Part shown: positions 31,501 through 39,406 of the stretch, piece after piece | Layout of the letters: each line of letters opens with the position of its first letter | How positions within the stretch are numbered: position 1 is the stretch's first letter | NCBI GenBank assembly: GCA_041748615.1 | Contig: JBGTCY010000253.1 | Location: 1 to 39,406, forward strand | Length of the DNA: 39,406 nt | Direction: 5' to 3' | From: JBGTCY01 sp041748615 | GTDB taxonomy: Bacteria > Bacteroidota > Bacteroidia > Chitinophagales > CAIOSU01 | Position numbers and translations under genes: made by a program | Notes under the pieces: model-generated | What the model was told of the DNA's origin: nothing | Database searches by the model: none | Seen by the model: the letters and a program-made list of their open reading frames with translations, nothing else

Positions 31501-33156
31501 ATGAAAAGGTTAGCAATTGCTTTTTTAATCTCATTCAGCGTTAGCGCTGCATCCGCACAGTGTATAGATACTCTGTATCAATACATTGACAGGGCTTCCG
31601 GACTTGTTGGATTTTTTGGAATCCAGGGAGAATCCGGCTGGGTTAATGGTACCAACAGTATCACCCGTGAAGTCGGAAACAATTATGATTTCGGTAACGG
31701 TCGTGTGATCGGAGCTTACATCTGGTTTATTGGCAAAACGGTTGTCGGCACCGCGGATTCTTTTGCGGTTTCCATTTACAACACCCGCGCACAGGACAGT
31801 TTGCCGACCGGTGCAGCTTTGGGCAGCAAAAAAATCTCAGTTGACGATATTGACACCAGCGGTGTTTTTGACGATATCAACTTTGTACAGTTTGATACCC
31901 CGATTCCTGTAACCGGACGATTTGCGTTGGCGGTGCAGGTCGGCAGCGTTCCCGGCCAGTTGGATGACACGGTCGCTATTGTTGTGAACCAGTCCGGTGA
32001 CGGATTGGGCGAGCGCAGAGCGATTATGCGCGCTATCAACAATGCCTGGTTGCACCTTGACGAAGTTTGGGTAGGACCCAGTGGCGCGTTGGATGTTGAC
32101 TTCATGATGTTCCCGCTTGTAGAAATTGATCTTTCCGCAGTTGCTTCTATTGTTCCTTCCGGTACGGTGAATGCCTGCCCCGGACAAACCATCAGCTTGG
32201 TCGGTAACTTTTTTACCTGCACTGATAATATCACCCTGAACTGGACAGGTCCGGGCGTGAACAATCCTTTTAATGAATTCACAACTGCAACCATTCCAAG
32301 TTCAGCTTCCGGTAATATCTCCTACACATTGGAAGTGACTGATTTGGATAACAATCAAACGGTTACCTCAAACACAGTGACAGTAAACGTGAGAGCCGTT
32401 AATATTGATGCAGGTGCTGACACTTCAATTTCATGTAATTCAGTAATTACTTTAAGTCCAACTGTAACCGGAGTAACCGGAGCAGGTACCGCCTTTTTAT
32501 GGAACAATGCTGTTACTTCGTTAACTAACCCGGACGTAGGTCCCGGAACTTATAGCGTAACCGTTACAAACAGTTTTGGCTGTACCAGCAGTGACGCAAT
32601 CACTGTTTCTCTCGCAGGAGTTAATCAAGCCTTGAATTTCACCATCAACGCTGCCAATAACATCGGTTGTGCCAATACAGCGATTTCTTTCACAAATACT
32701 TCTACCGGCTTGTCAAATTGGAATTGGCAATGGAATTTCGGTGATGGCAGCGGATTAACTTCAGGAGCGCAAGACCCGTCATATACTTATACTTTTACCG
32801 GCAGCTTCCCCGTCACTTTGTCTGCGGACAGTGCAGGTTGCACTGTCGCTTCGGTTACAAAAACCATTACGATTCAAACTTGTGTTGGCATCGAATCAGT
32901 TCTTTCAAGCCAGATTGAAATGTTCCCAAACCCGACAACAGGATTGGTCTATTTGAATTTCAGCGAAGTAGGCAACAAACAGGGTATTATCAATATCTAT
33001 GATATTCGTGGCGCGGTTGTTTTGAGTGAGTCTGTAAATACCGTTGAAAACTCACAGAAAACACTAAACATCAGCAATCTTTCTGATGGAGTTTACTTTG
33101 TGAGAATTCAGTTAGGTGAAGAAATGGCAATGAAAAAGATTCACCTCAACAGGTAA
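31501..33156 (+). CDS. T9SS-secreted protein with PKD domain
   Basis: The 551-residue protein has a signal peptide ending AASAQ, followed by an unrecognised beta-rich domain to about residue 210. Next come Ig-like modules (about 215-370), a PKD domain (WNWQWNFGDGSG then PSYTYTFTGSFPVTL), and a C-terminal type A T9SS domain (EMFPNPTTG, IYDIRGAVV, DGVYFVRI, KKIHLNR). It is probably surface-attached or released; PKD and Ig-like modules usually mediate adhesion or act as spacers. A candidate promoter precedes it and a strong terminator follows, so it is monocistronic. Confidence 0.9.
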   Translation: MKRLAIAFLISFSVSAASAQCIDTLYQYIDRASGLVGFFGIQGESGWVNGTNSITREVGNNYDFGNGRVIGAYIWFIGKTVVGTADSFAVSIYNTRAQDSLPTGAALGSKKISVDDIDTSGVFDDINFVQFDTPIPVTGRFALAVQVGSVPGQLDDTVAIVVNQSGDGLGERRAIMRAINNAWLHLDEVWVGPSGALDVDFMMFPLVEIDLSAVASIVPSGTVNACPGQTISLVGNFFTCTDNITLNWTGPGVNNPFNEFTTATIPSSASGNISYTLEVTDLDNNQTVTSNTVTVNVRAVNIDAGADTSISCNSVITLSPTVTGVTGAGTAFLWNNAVTSLTNPDVGPGTYSVTVTNSFGCTSSDAITVSLAGVNQALNFTINAANNIGCANTAISFTNTSTGLSNWNWQWNFGDGSGLTSGAQDPSYTYTFTGSFPVTLSADSAGCTVASVTKTITIQTCVGIESVLSSQIEMFPNPTTGLVYLNFSEVGNKQGIINIYDIRGAVVLSESVNTVENSQKTLNISNLSDGVYFVRIQLGEEMAMKKIHLNR

Positions 33157-33177
33157 TCTTTCTTCTTTATTTTATAA

Positions 33178-33210
33178 AGAAAACCCCGGAATTTCCGGGG
33201 TTTTCTTTTT
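33178..33210 (+). terminator. Strong terminator of the T9SS PKD-domain gene
   Basis: AAAACCCCGGA pairs with TCCGGGGTTTT around a 3-base loop, followed by C and T5. It starts 22 bases after the stop codon. Confidence 0.9.
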
Positions 33211-33280
33211 TATTCAACATGTGAATTCATTTCATTTATGACATTGGTTTTGTCACGGTAAATACCTTATTCTCTATTGA

Positions 33281-33380
33281 CCAAATGCGGGCTAAAGCCC
33301 GTGAGGATTGGGTATTATGATAACCACACGCTAAAGCATGAGGCTATAGAATGCTGTCAATAAGGGGCTTTAGCCAAAAA
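33281..33380. repeat. GCTAAAGC palindrome cluster
   Basis: CGGGCTAAAGCCCG is a perfect palindrome at 33288-33301. GCTAAAGC recurs at 33330-33337, and GGGCTTTAGCC at 33365-33375 is an exact 11-base inverted partner of the first element. The stretch has no gene and resembles extragenic palindromic repeats of Bacteroidota. The rest of 33211-33447 holds nothing recognisable. Confidence 0.6.
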
Positions 33381-33447
33381 AAAGATAATTAGTTTGTCAG
33401 TTGCGATATTTTTTATCATTCAAAAGGAAAACTAAAATCCGTCTCAC

Positions 33448-34713
33448 TCAAACATTTCCGCCCCGAATTTTCATTGCAAGTTTCCTCACATCATCCTGAT
33501 TTATCACCAAATCTCTCAGGCTAACCGGTGATTCGTGTCTGAACATCAGCCAGGTAAATAACGTGATGCTCCCGTAAGTAACCGTTGCCGCTAATCCTGC
33601 TCCTGTAATTCCGTAGCGGGGGATTAAAAGAAGATTTAAACTCACATTCACTGCCAATCCGATGACGGAAGCAATCAGGTTGATTCCATAGCGACCTGTT
33701 CCCGCAAAATGATTAGCAAGAATGATATTGATGCTGAAAATGACAATTCCTGCTGCAAGAAAAAACAACACTTCTTTCACCGCTGTAAATTCATTACCAA
33801 ATATCAACGCGTAAAAACTTTCGGGAACAAGTAAAGCGGGAATGAGCAGAAGCAATGAACTTGCGACACTGAACCGGAGAAACTTTTTAGTAAGCATAGG
33901 CGACTGAGCCGCGTCTTTCATATTAGCGATACTTGTCAGCTGCACCGTACCAATACTTTTAGCGAGCATCCAGACAACATCACACAAGGCTAAAGCGACC
34001 GAATATATTCCTACCGCAGCATGGTCTAAATAAATAGCAAGCAAATAAAAACTCATCCTGTAGTTGAGTGTCTGAACAATATTTGCCATTTGAGCCATTC
34101 CGCTGTAACGGAACATTTCCCTGAAATTTTCGACAGCATTTTGCCATCCGGTATTCCATTGAATCAATGGCAGAAGATAGATGCAGGCAATAAAAAAAGT
34201 AACTGCATTTGAAACATAGAGGGCATTGATGAATACTGAAACAGTTTGTTCTTTAATAACAAGAAAAAACACCGCCAGATACGCCATGTTCAACGCGGCT
34301 TTCAACAAAAAAAGATAATTGTGCGCATTGATTTTTTCTTTCCCCAGCAATACATACAACGTGACATTATTCAATGTTTGAAGTACGGATAAGGCATAGA
34401 GATGAACGGTATATTCTGCCGGTACGATTTTCAGAAAATGAAAAAGCGCGGCTAAAATCAATGAATTAAAAACTGCAAAGATGACTGAGGGCGCGAGCAA
34501 CGAAACGGCATTCCTTCTTGGAATCAGATAAATCAAAGCCACACCGCCCACCATTTCATTGACAAGATTGATAAACAAGATGTTTGTCGCAATCAGGCTG
34601 GTGAGTCCTTTTCCTTCCGCCCCCAGAAATTTTGAAGTCAGCGCCACAGAAACAAATACCATTGCCGTAGCAAGCAATCGCGTCCAGTAGGTGTGAAATA
34701 TTTTTTGCAGCAC
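33448..34713 (-). CDS. Polysaccharide/O-antigen flippase-like membrane protein (MOP superfamily)
   Basis: The 421-residue protein has about 12 hydrophobic segments, starting from GTG 34713. The Wzx/RfbX-type pattern is visible: an N-terminal helix with LTSKFLGAEGKGL, a central RYSGMAQMANIVQTLNYRMSFYLL..AAVGIYSVA motif, and late YGITGAGLAATVTYG. Such proteins flip lipid-linked sugars across the inner membrane. No glycan gene cluster surrounds it; the only sugar gene nearby on the other strand is a family 9 glycosyltransferase 3.5 kb away. It is divergent from yraN. Confidence 0.85.
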   Translation of the reverse strand: MLQKIFHTYWTRLLATAMVFVSVALTSKFLGAEGKGLTSLIATNILFINLVNEMVGGVALIYLIPRRNAVSLLAPSVIFAVFNSLILAALFHFLKIVPAEYTVHLYALSVLQTLNNVTLYVLLGKEKINAHNYLFLLKAALNMAYLAVFFLVIKEQTVSVFINALYVSNAVTFFIACIYLLPLIQWNTGWQNAVENFREMFRYSGMAQMANIVQTLNYRMSFYLLAIYLDHAAVGIYSVALALCDVVWMLAKSIGTVQLTSIANMKDAAQSPMLTKKFLRFSVASSLLLLIPALLVPESFYALIFGNEFTAVKEVLFFLAAGIVIFSINIILANHFAGTGRYGINLIASVIGLAVNVSLNLLLIPRYGITGAGLAATVTYGSITLFTWLMFRHESPVSLRDLVINQDDVRKLAMKIRGGNV

Positions 34714-34788
34714 TTTTATTTATTCTCCTGCGTGAAATAAAGACAAATTTTGCTCAAATTGCGACAATAAGTTAACATTCGCATCAAC

Positions 34789-35154
34789 ATGTCTGAACAT
34801 CTGGATTTGGGAAAACGGGGGGAAAAGCTGGCTTACACTTTTCTCAGAAAAAAAGGATACGAAATTCTCGCAACCAATTTCAAACACAACCGAGCAGAAA
34901 TTGATATTATCTGCCGCAAAGAAAAAAAAATTGTTTTTGTTGAAGTAAAATCCCGCTCATCGGAAGACTTCGGTTTTCCCGAAGAATCGGTTGATTTGAA
35001 GAAACAGGAAAAAATAGTGACTGCCGCAGAGCGATTTATTGAATTGCATGATATGATTGGTGAAGTGAGGTTCGACATCGTTTCGATTGTTTTCGATGAA
35101 AAAAAAGAAAAAGTGCAACACATCCGCGATGCTTTTTTTCCATACCAGGATTAG
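34789..35154 (+). CDS. yraN: YraN/UPF0102-family nuclease-fold protein
   Basis: The 121-residue protein starts HLDLGKRGEKLAYTFLRKKGYEIL. A restriction-endonuclease-like core follows with Asp39 and the ExK motif of VFVEVKSRS (Glu52, Lys54), the arrangement of UPF0102 proteins. The family's biological role is not settled; a link to DNA processing or recombination has been proposed. The length is normal. It is convergent with the miaE-like gene, 11 bases between the stops. Confidence 0.92.
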   Translation: MSEHLDLGKRGEKLAYTFLRKKGYEILATNFKHNRAEIDIICRKEKKIVFVEVKSRSSEDFGFPEESVDLKKQEKIVTAAERFIELHDMIGEVRFDIVSIVFDEKKEKVQHIRDAFFPYQD

Positions 35155-35165
35155 TTTAACTGCAT

Positions 35166-35747
35166 TTAATGCACCCTGTCTCCTCTCGGTTCAAGCTGGA
35201 GCATGATTTCAGCCTCCGCATCCAAGAATTCCTGCCAGCGCTTTTTAACAGTTGATTCCGAAGCGTATTTTTTTGCCAAATCAATAAACATACGGTAATG
35301 ACCTGCCTCCGACACCATGAATGAATGATAAAAATCTCTCAATGATTCTTCCTGAATATACAGGCTCAATATTCTGAACCGCTCGCAACTGCGGGCTTCG
35401 ATGAGCGCGGCAATCAGCAACTTTTCAAGCAGTTGTTCATCCCTGCTCCCACCCTTCTTTTCGATTTTAAACAGCCGGTTCACATATTCATCTTTTCGCT
35501 GACGACCTAACTTCAATCCTCTTTTATTCATTTCCGCCAACACCTGTCTGAAATGTCCCCACTCCTCGGTCACCAATGGCGCAACTTGTTCCACCAACTC
35601 AGTCTTTTCTGGATATTGCTGAATCAGTGAAATACAAGTGGAAGCCGCTTTTTGCTCACAATACGCATGGTCAGTCAGTATTTCTTCAAGGCTTTTTTCA
35701 GCAAGATTTACCCATCGTGGGTCAGTCGGTAATTTTAAGCCGAGCAT
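35166..35747 (-). CDS. miaE: MiaE-like tRNA-(2-methylthio-N6-isopentenyladenosine) hydroxylase
   Basis: ATG 35747 (193 residues, MLGLKLPTDPRW) is preferred over the TTG at 35771. The ferritin-like diiron ligand pattern is present: Glu31 in CEQKA, ExxH in TEEWGHF (Glu62, His65), EARSCERF, and a second ExxH in VSEAGHYRMF. In other bacteria MiaE hydroxylates the isopentenyl group of ms2i6A37 in tRNA, using O2. The fit is good in motif and length. It is a single gene, convergent with yraN. Confidence 0.88.
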   Translation of the reverse strand: MLGLKLPTDPRWVNLAEKSLEEILTDHAYCEQKAASTCISLIQQYPEKTELVEQVAPLVTEEWGHFRQVLAEMNKRGLKLGRQRKDEYVNRLFKIEKKGGSRDEQLLEKLLIAALIEARSCERFRILSLYIQEESLRDFYHSFMVSEAGHYRMFIDLAKKYASESTVKKRWQEFLDAEAEIMLQLEPRGDRVH

Positions 35748-35867
35748 GTGTTTTTTGGTTTTTTTCTGCAAATGAAATTAAGAGATACGTGCAATTTGAA
35801 AAAACGATGGGTATTTTGTGATAACATGTTTCAGTTTTCTCACGATGATTTAGTGCAAAAAAAAGTT

Positions 35868-37028
35868 CTACTCGATTCTCCTTACACCATCATCTATAAA
35901 CACAGCGTAACATTCCGCTTTTAAACCTGTTTGTTCAAAGTATTTTTTTTCAACAAATTCAATAAAAGCTTCCGCTTCATTTTTTTTCACAATTGCCAAA
36001 GCGCAACCGCCAAAACCAGCACCTGACATTTTAGCGCCAATGCAAGCCGGATGTTCACGTGCCGCTGATTCGATTGCATCTAATTCTTTTCCGGTAACCT
36101 CATACAAGTTTTTCAGCGATTCATGGGATTGAAACAGCAATTTTCCGAATTGATGAATCTCGGAATTTTTCAATGCTTGACTTGCTTCAACAACCCTTTT
36201 ATTTTCAGCAATCACATGCATTACCCGTTTTTTCACCACGGGGTTTATGACATAAGATTCAACATCTTCCGCTGAAGCCTCTGCAAGGTGTTCAATATTT
36301 TTTTGTTTGCGTATCGCTTCTAATGCCTCGCGGCATTCTGCCGTCCGCTCATTGAATTTACTATCCGTTAATTCACGTTTTTTATTGGTATTCAGAATCA
36401 AAAGGGCGTACTCTCCCAGGTTCACTTCAATAGAATCATGCGAAAGCGAATTGCAATTCAGCAGAAGCGCGTTATTTTTTCTGCCAAAAGCTACTGCATA
36501 TTGGTCCATGATGCCGCATTGCACACCGATAAAATCATTTTCAACGGACTTACATAAAGTGGCAATTTCCAAAAGAGGTATTGGATTTCCGGTCAATTCC
36601 GAAAACATAAATGCAGTTAATACTTCAATCGCAGCGGAAGAAGACAGTCCCGCACCGGCAGGCAGGTCGGATTCAAAAAGCAATTCTCCGCCCGGAATAG
36701 CAAAGCCTTTTCTGATTAAATATTTGATGACTCCCGATGGATAATTTGCCCATCCGTTTTCTGTTTGACGAGTAATAATTTCATCAAGATTCAAATTAAA
36801 AACCTGTTCGCTCAACGAGGAACGCATCTTCAGCAACCGCGAACCGTCAGCCCTGAACACGGCATGAACACCAATGGAAATAGCCGCAGGCAAAACCCAT
36901 CCGTCATTATAATCAATGTGTTCACCAATCAGGCAAACCCTGCCCGGAGCAAAAAAAGTATGCAACGGTTTGCCACTGTTTCCAAAATAATTGATAAAAT
37001 TCCGATGGAGCGTTGATAGGGGTATCAT
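35868..37028 (-). CDS. galK: Galactokinase
   Basis: The 386-residue GHMP kinase has the galactokinase signature GRVCLIGEHIDYNDG (29-43; the usual T of GEHTDYN is I here), the ATP loop DLPAGAGLSSSAA (121-133), and the third motif KMSGAGFGGCALA near residue 340. It phosphorylates galactose at C1 in the Leloir pathway. No galT, galM or transporter gene is adjacent, so it stands outside a gal operon. The lipoprotein gene upstream on the same strand is separated by a terminator. Confidence 0.95.
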   Translation of the reverse strand: MIPLSTLHRNFINYFGNSGKPLHTFFAPGRVCLIGEHIDYNDGWVLPAAISIGVHAVFRADGSRLLKMRSSLSEQVFNLNLDEIITRQTENGWANYPSGVIKYLIRKGFAIPGGELLFESDLPAGAGLSSSAAIEVLTAFMFSELTGNPIPLLEIATLCKSVENDFIGVQCGIMDQYAVAFGRKNNALLLNCNSLSHDSIEVNLGEYALLILNTNKKRELTDSKFNERTAECREALEAIRKQKNIEHLAEASAEDVESYVINPVVKKRVMHVIAENKRVVEASQALKNSEIHQFGKLLFQSHESLKNLYEVTGKELDAIESAAREHPACIGAKMSGAGFGGCALAIVKKNEAEAFIEFVEKKYFEQTGLKAECYAVFIDDGVRRIE

Positions 37029-37124
37029 GTAAATAATTATTTACAAAAATACCGTTGCTCCGGTATGCTGAGGAAATCTTTTTTCAATGTAAAAAATGGA
37101 TTTGAACAATTCCTTAAAATAAAA

Positions 37125-37158
37125 AATGGAGATACCCGGTTTATTGAGCATCTCCATT
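37125..37158 (-). terminator. Terminator of the small lipoprotein gene
   Basis: On the minus strand AATGGAGAT (37158-37150) pairs with ATCTCCATT (37133-37125) around a 16-base loop, and TTTT follows. It lies just downstream of the lipoprotein stop and upstream of galK. Confidence 0.6.
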
Positions 37159-37176
37159 GTATTTTAATTTAAAAAA

Positions 37177-37548
37177 TTAGTTTGTCCGCTCATACTCCAC
37201 CGCTCTTCCATCGGGGAAGGTGATGTGGAGATCTTTATCGGTGATGTACTTAATCACCCATTGTTCCATGGTATTGGCGGATAAATTGGTGACCATGATT
37301 TTGTTACAGTTTTCAATGCTGAAAGTAACGCTGTCGCTTATGCCGTCCATTTTCATGTAGCCATTAGAACCAAAGAAAACACGTTGTTCACCGCTCTCTT
37401 TGGGCATCCACCATTTTTCTACAATATCCACTTCGAAAACAACACAGGAAGGTTTCAGAATATGATTGTCCAGCGAACAGGAATGAAGCATCGAAAATAA
37501 GAAGGCAACGATTGCCAAAGCGATTAAACCCCTCATAGTATCTCTCAT
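37177..37548 (-). CDS. Small lipoprotein of unknown function
   Basis: ATG 37548 (123 residues; ATG 37536 is an alternative) gives a basic start, a hydrophobic core and the lipobox LHSC. The mature part looks like a small beta-barrel (VVFEVDIVEKWWMP, VFFGSNGYMKMDG, ITDKDLHITFPDG), similar in outline to lipocalin-like lipoproteins of Bacteroidota. I cannot assign a family with confidence. A terminator separates it from galK. The next gene upstream is divergent. Confidence 0.7.
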   Translation of the reverse strand: MRDTMRGLIALAIVAFLFSMLHSCSLDNHILKPSCVVFEVDIVEKWWMPKESGEQRVFFGSNGYMKMDGISDSVTFSIENCNKIMVTNLSANTMEQWVIKYITDKDLHITFPDGRAVEYERTN

Positions 37549-37696
37549 ACACACAGTTTTTTAATGATAAAAAAGAAGAAAGAACATCTGCATTGCCGGA
37601 ATATTCTTTTCCAAATCGTTGCAGTAATGATTCTCAATTTTATATTTGTTGCCTGTAAAGTCAAGTTTATTTTTTTAACAGGTTAAAAATGCGACA

Positions 37697-38209
37697 ATGA
37701 AACATTTTGAAGAGTTGTTATCACGGGTTTTGAAAGGAAAGGATGTATTCATCGCTCCGGGCGCGATGGTAGTTGGAAGTGTTTCATTGGGTGACAGCGT
37801 TTCTGTTTGGTACAATGCCGTGCTCAGGGCTGACTCTGATAAAATCATCATTGGAAACCGCACCAACATTCAGGATGGAACTATCATTCATGTGGACCCG
37901 GGACTTCCTGTGACGGTGGGTGAAGACAACGTGGTAGGGCACCGTGCCATCCTGCACGGTTGCACGATTGGCAACAATAACCTGATTGGCATGGGCGCGA
38001 CAATTCTCAACAATGTGAAAATCGGCAACTGTTGCATTATTGGCGCAAATTCATTGGTTACGGAAAACATGGTGATTCCGGATTACTCGATGGTGTATGG
38101 CGCTCCCGCAAAAATCGTGAAACAACTGCCCGAAGGTGTGAAAGACATGATTTTGCTGGGTGTGCATGAATATTTGCAAAAGGCGATGAAGTATTTGCAA
38201 AGCAACTAA
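37697..38209 (+). CDS. Gamma-carbonic-anhydrase-family left-handed beta-helix protein
   Basis: The 170-residue protein is built of hexapeptide repeats (about residues 18-125) ending in a C-terminal helix. The metal-ligand histidines of the gamma-class family are in place: His in GTIIHVD and the pair in VGHRAILHGC. Members (YrdA, PaaY, CaiE, gamma-CA-like) form trimers with interfacial zinc. Actual carbonic anhydrase activity is not assured, since many members lack it. Eighteen bases separate it from the glycosyltransferase on the same strand. Confidence 0.9.
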   Translation: MKHFEELLSRVLKGKDVFIAPGAMVVGSVSLGDSVSVWYNAVLRADSDKIIIGNRTNIQDGTIIHVDPGLPVTVGEDNVVGHRAILHGCTIGNNNLIGMGATILNNVKIGNCCIIGANSLVTENMVIPDYSMVYGAPAKIVKQLPEGVKDMILLGVHEYLQKAMKYLQSN

Positions 38210-38226
38210 ACCCCAATCAACGGAAT

Positions 38227-39234
38227 TTGAAAATCCTCATTATACGCCTGAGTTCCATTGGCGACATCGTACTGACAACTCCGGTCATTCGATGCGTGAA
38301 ACAACAAATTCTGAATGCGGAAGTCCACTTCTTAGTAAAACCTCAGTTTAGGGATTTATTAAAATCCAATCCATACATTGACAAGCTGCATTCGTTGAAG
38401 GAATCCCTTACCGACACGATTGTTCAGCTTAAAAAAGAAAAATTTGATTGTGTGATTGATTTGCACCGCAATCAACGCACGTTTGTGATTAAAAAATTTT
38501 TACAAACTCAACATCATTCTTTTGACAAACAAAACATCGCTAAATGGCTGCTTGTGAATTTCAAATTCAACGGGTTACCCCAACTGCATGTTGTTGACAG
38601 ATACATGAAAACCGTAAGTTCACTTGGAGTTGAAAATGACGGGAAAGGATTAGATTATTTTATTCCTGAAAGCGAACAGATTGGATTGGAGCATTTACCG
38701 CATGCTCACCGGGCGGGATATATCGGATGGGTAACAGGCGCTGCTCACCAAACCAAAAAATTTCCAGCTGACAAAATCATCCGCATTTGCAGAAGTATAA
38801 ACTTTCCGGTTGTGTTGCTCGGTGGAAATGAAGAAAAAGAAGAGGGTCAACGGATTGCTGAAACTTCCGGGACACAGGTATTTAATGCTTGCGGCATGTT
38901 TTCGCTCAACGGCTCCGCCTCATTGGTGCAACAGGCTAAACTCATCGTGACGAACGACACCGGGATGATGCATCTCGCAGCCGCGTTTCAAAAACCTGTG
39001 ATTTCATTGTGGGGAAATACAGTGCCCGCATTTGGAATGTATCCTTACTATGGAAACTCAGGACAAAAAGCTGAAATGGTAGAAGTAGAAGGTTTAAACT
39101 GTCGTCCCTGTTCAAAATTGGGCTACAAAAAATGTCCGAAAAAACACTTCAAGTGTATGGAGTTGCTGGATGAGTCAAAAATCATTGAGTTAATCAATCA
39201 TTCAGTTTTATTAGCTGAAGGCAAAAGCAAATGA
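38227..39234 (+). CDS. Glycosyltransferase family 9 (heptosyltransferase-like)
   Basis: The 335-residue protein begins at TTG 38227 (MKILIIRLSSIGDIVLTTPVI), which is the family N-terminus, so a TTG start is required. NDTGMMHLAAAFQKPVISLWG is the nucleotide-sugar-binding C-terminal block of GT9. The C-terminal tail holds four Cys in a C-x2-C-x7-C-x6-C pattern (NCRPC, KKCPK, FKCME), as in many Bacteroidota members. It probably adds heptose or another sugar to the LPS core at the inner face of the cytoplasmic membrane. The start lies 18 bases after the gamma-CA gene. Confidence 0.9.
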   Translation: MKILIIRLSSIGDIVLTTPVIRCVKQQILNAEVHFLVKPQFRDLLKSNPYIDKLHSLKESLTDTIVQLKKEKFDCVIDLHRNQRTFVIKKFLQTQHHSFDKQNIAKWLLVNFKFNGLPQLHVVDRYMKTVSSLGVENDGKGLDYFIPESEQIGLEHLPHAHRAGYIGWVTGAAHQTKKFPADKIIRICRSINFPVVLLGGNEEKEEGQRIAETSGTQVFNACGMFSLNGSASLVQQAKLIVTNDTGMMHLAAAFQKPVISLWGNTVPAFGMYPYYGNSGQKAEMVEVEGLNCRPCSKLGYKKCPKKHFKCMELLDESKIIELINHSVLLAEGKSK

Positions 39235-39277
39235 TGGAGACATCATCAAAAAAACAAGAAGACTTGAATTTACGGCA

Positions 39278-39406
39278 TTAGTTCCCGTTAGCTTTAGCTA
39301 ACGGCAGCGACTTCACGGGCAACTGCTCATTTTCAATCATCCGGATGATGTATTCCAAATCCGGATTTTCTTCCACGATATAAGCTTCTTTCAAATTTTG
39401 GTCATA
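39278..39406 (-). CDS. 3' end of an unidentified gene cut by the window edge
   Basis: On the minus strand a frame is open from the edge to a TAA at 39278-39280, giving 42 residues that start YDQNLKEAYIVEENPDLEY and end LPLAKANGN. The codon use is coding-like. The last codons coincide with the palindrome CCGTTAGC-TTTA-GCTAACGG (39285-39304). I do not recognise the family from this tail. Confidence 0.6.
   Translation of the reverse strand, partial: YDQNLKEAYIVEENPDLEYIIRMIENEQLPVKSLPLAKANGN

Noticed and set aside
31776..32294. 172-codon minus-strand frame
   Set aside because: Antisense to the T9SS PKD-domain gene, with no recognisable features.

Overview
The window reads as a chromosomal segment of a member of the Bacteroidota, probably a Chitinophaga/Sphingobacteria/Saprospira-type lineage. 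The evidence is secreted proteins with type IX secretion (T9SS) C-terminal sorting domains, a TonB-dependent receptor with a carboxypeptidase-D-like N-terminal domain, a bacillithiol-type YtxJ protein, and several candidate -7 boxes of the Bacteroidota form TAnnTTTG. No rRNA, tRNA, CRISPR array or intact insertion sequence was seen.

Layout. 0-2.4 kb: the last codons of an unknown gene, a decayed BRO-N (phage antirepressor/DinD-like) remnant, and an overlapping minus-strand pair of a PiT-like transporter and an aquaporin-fold-like membrane protein. 2.7-6.5 kb: housekeeping genes der (plus strand) convergent with rpsO-pnp (minus strand). 6.9-10.4 kb: a secreted kelch protein, a START-domain protein, and an Rrf2 regulator followed by a TauE-like exporter. 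10.6-15.6 kb: mpl (peptidoglycan recycling) divergent from a 48-residue lipoprotein plus ytxJ, then a di-heme cytochrome c peroxidase, a methyltransferase and a short-chain dehydrogenase. 15.6-21.2 kb (minus strand): a Ca/Na antiporter, a T9SS-exported alpha/beta-hydrolase-like protein and a TonB-dependent receptor.

21.3-29.1 kb looks like a plastic or accessory zone. It has two toxin-antitoxin loci whose toxins are both broken, an orphan small gene, a GC-rich umuD-umuC-SRAP cassette, an AT-rich Schlafen/AlbA-domain gene, a short copy resembling the 3' end of ettA, and a pair of roughly 70-base inverted repeats on either side of ettA.

29.2-39.4 kb is mostly core: a NamZ/DUF1343 lipoprotein, fmt, a T9SS PKD-domain protein, a lipopolysaccharide-type flippase, yraN, a MiaE-like hydroxylase, galK, a small lipoprotein, a gamma-carbonic-anhydrase-like protein, a family 9 glycosyltransferase, and the 3' end of an unidentified gene cut by the window edge.

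Working together: UmuD, UmuC and SRAP form a translationally coupled DNA-damage tolerance cassette. Mpl and NamZ both belong to muropeptide recycling. The hydrolase-like protein and the TonB receptor may form an export/uptake pair. The least explained items are the PiT/aquaporin-like pair, the Cys-bearing lipoprotein next to ytxJ, the hydrolase whose nucleophile elbow carries Asn, and the repeat and toxin-decay structure of the 21-29 kb zone.
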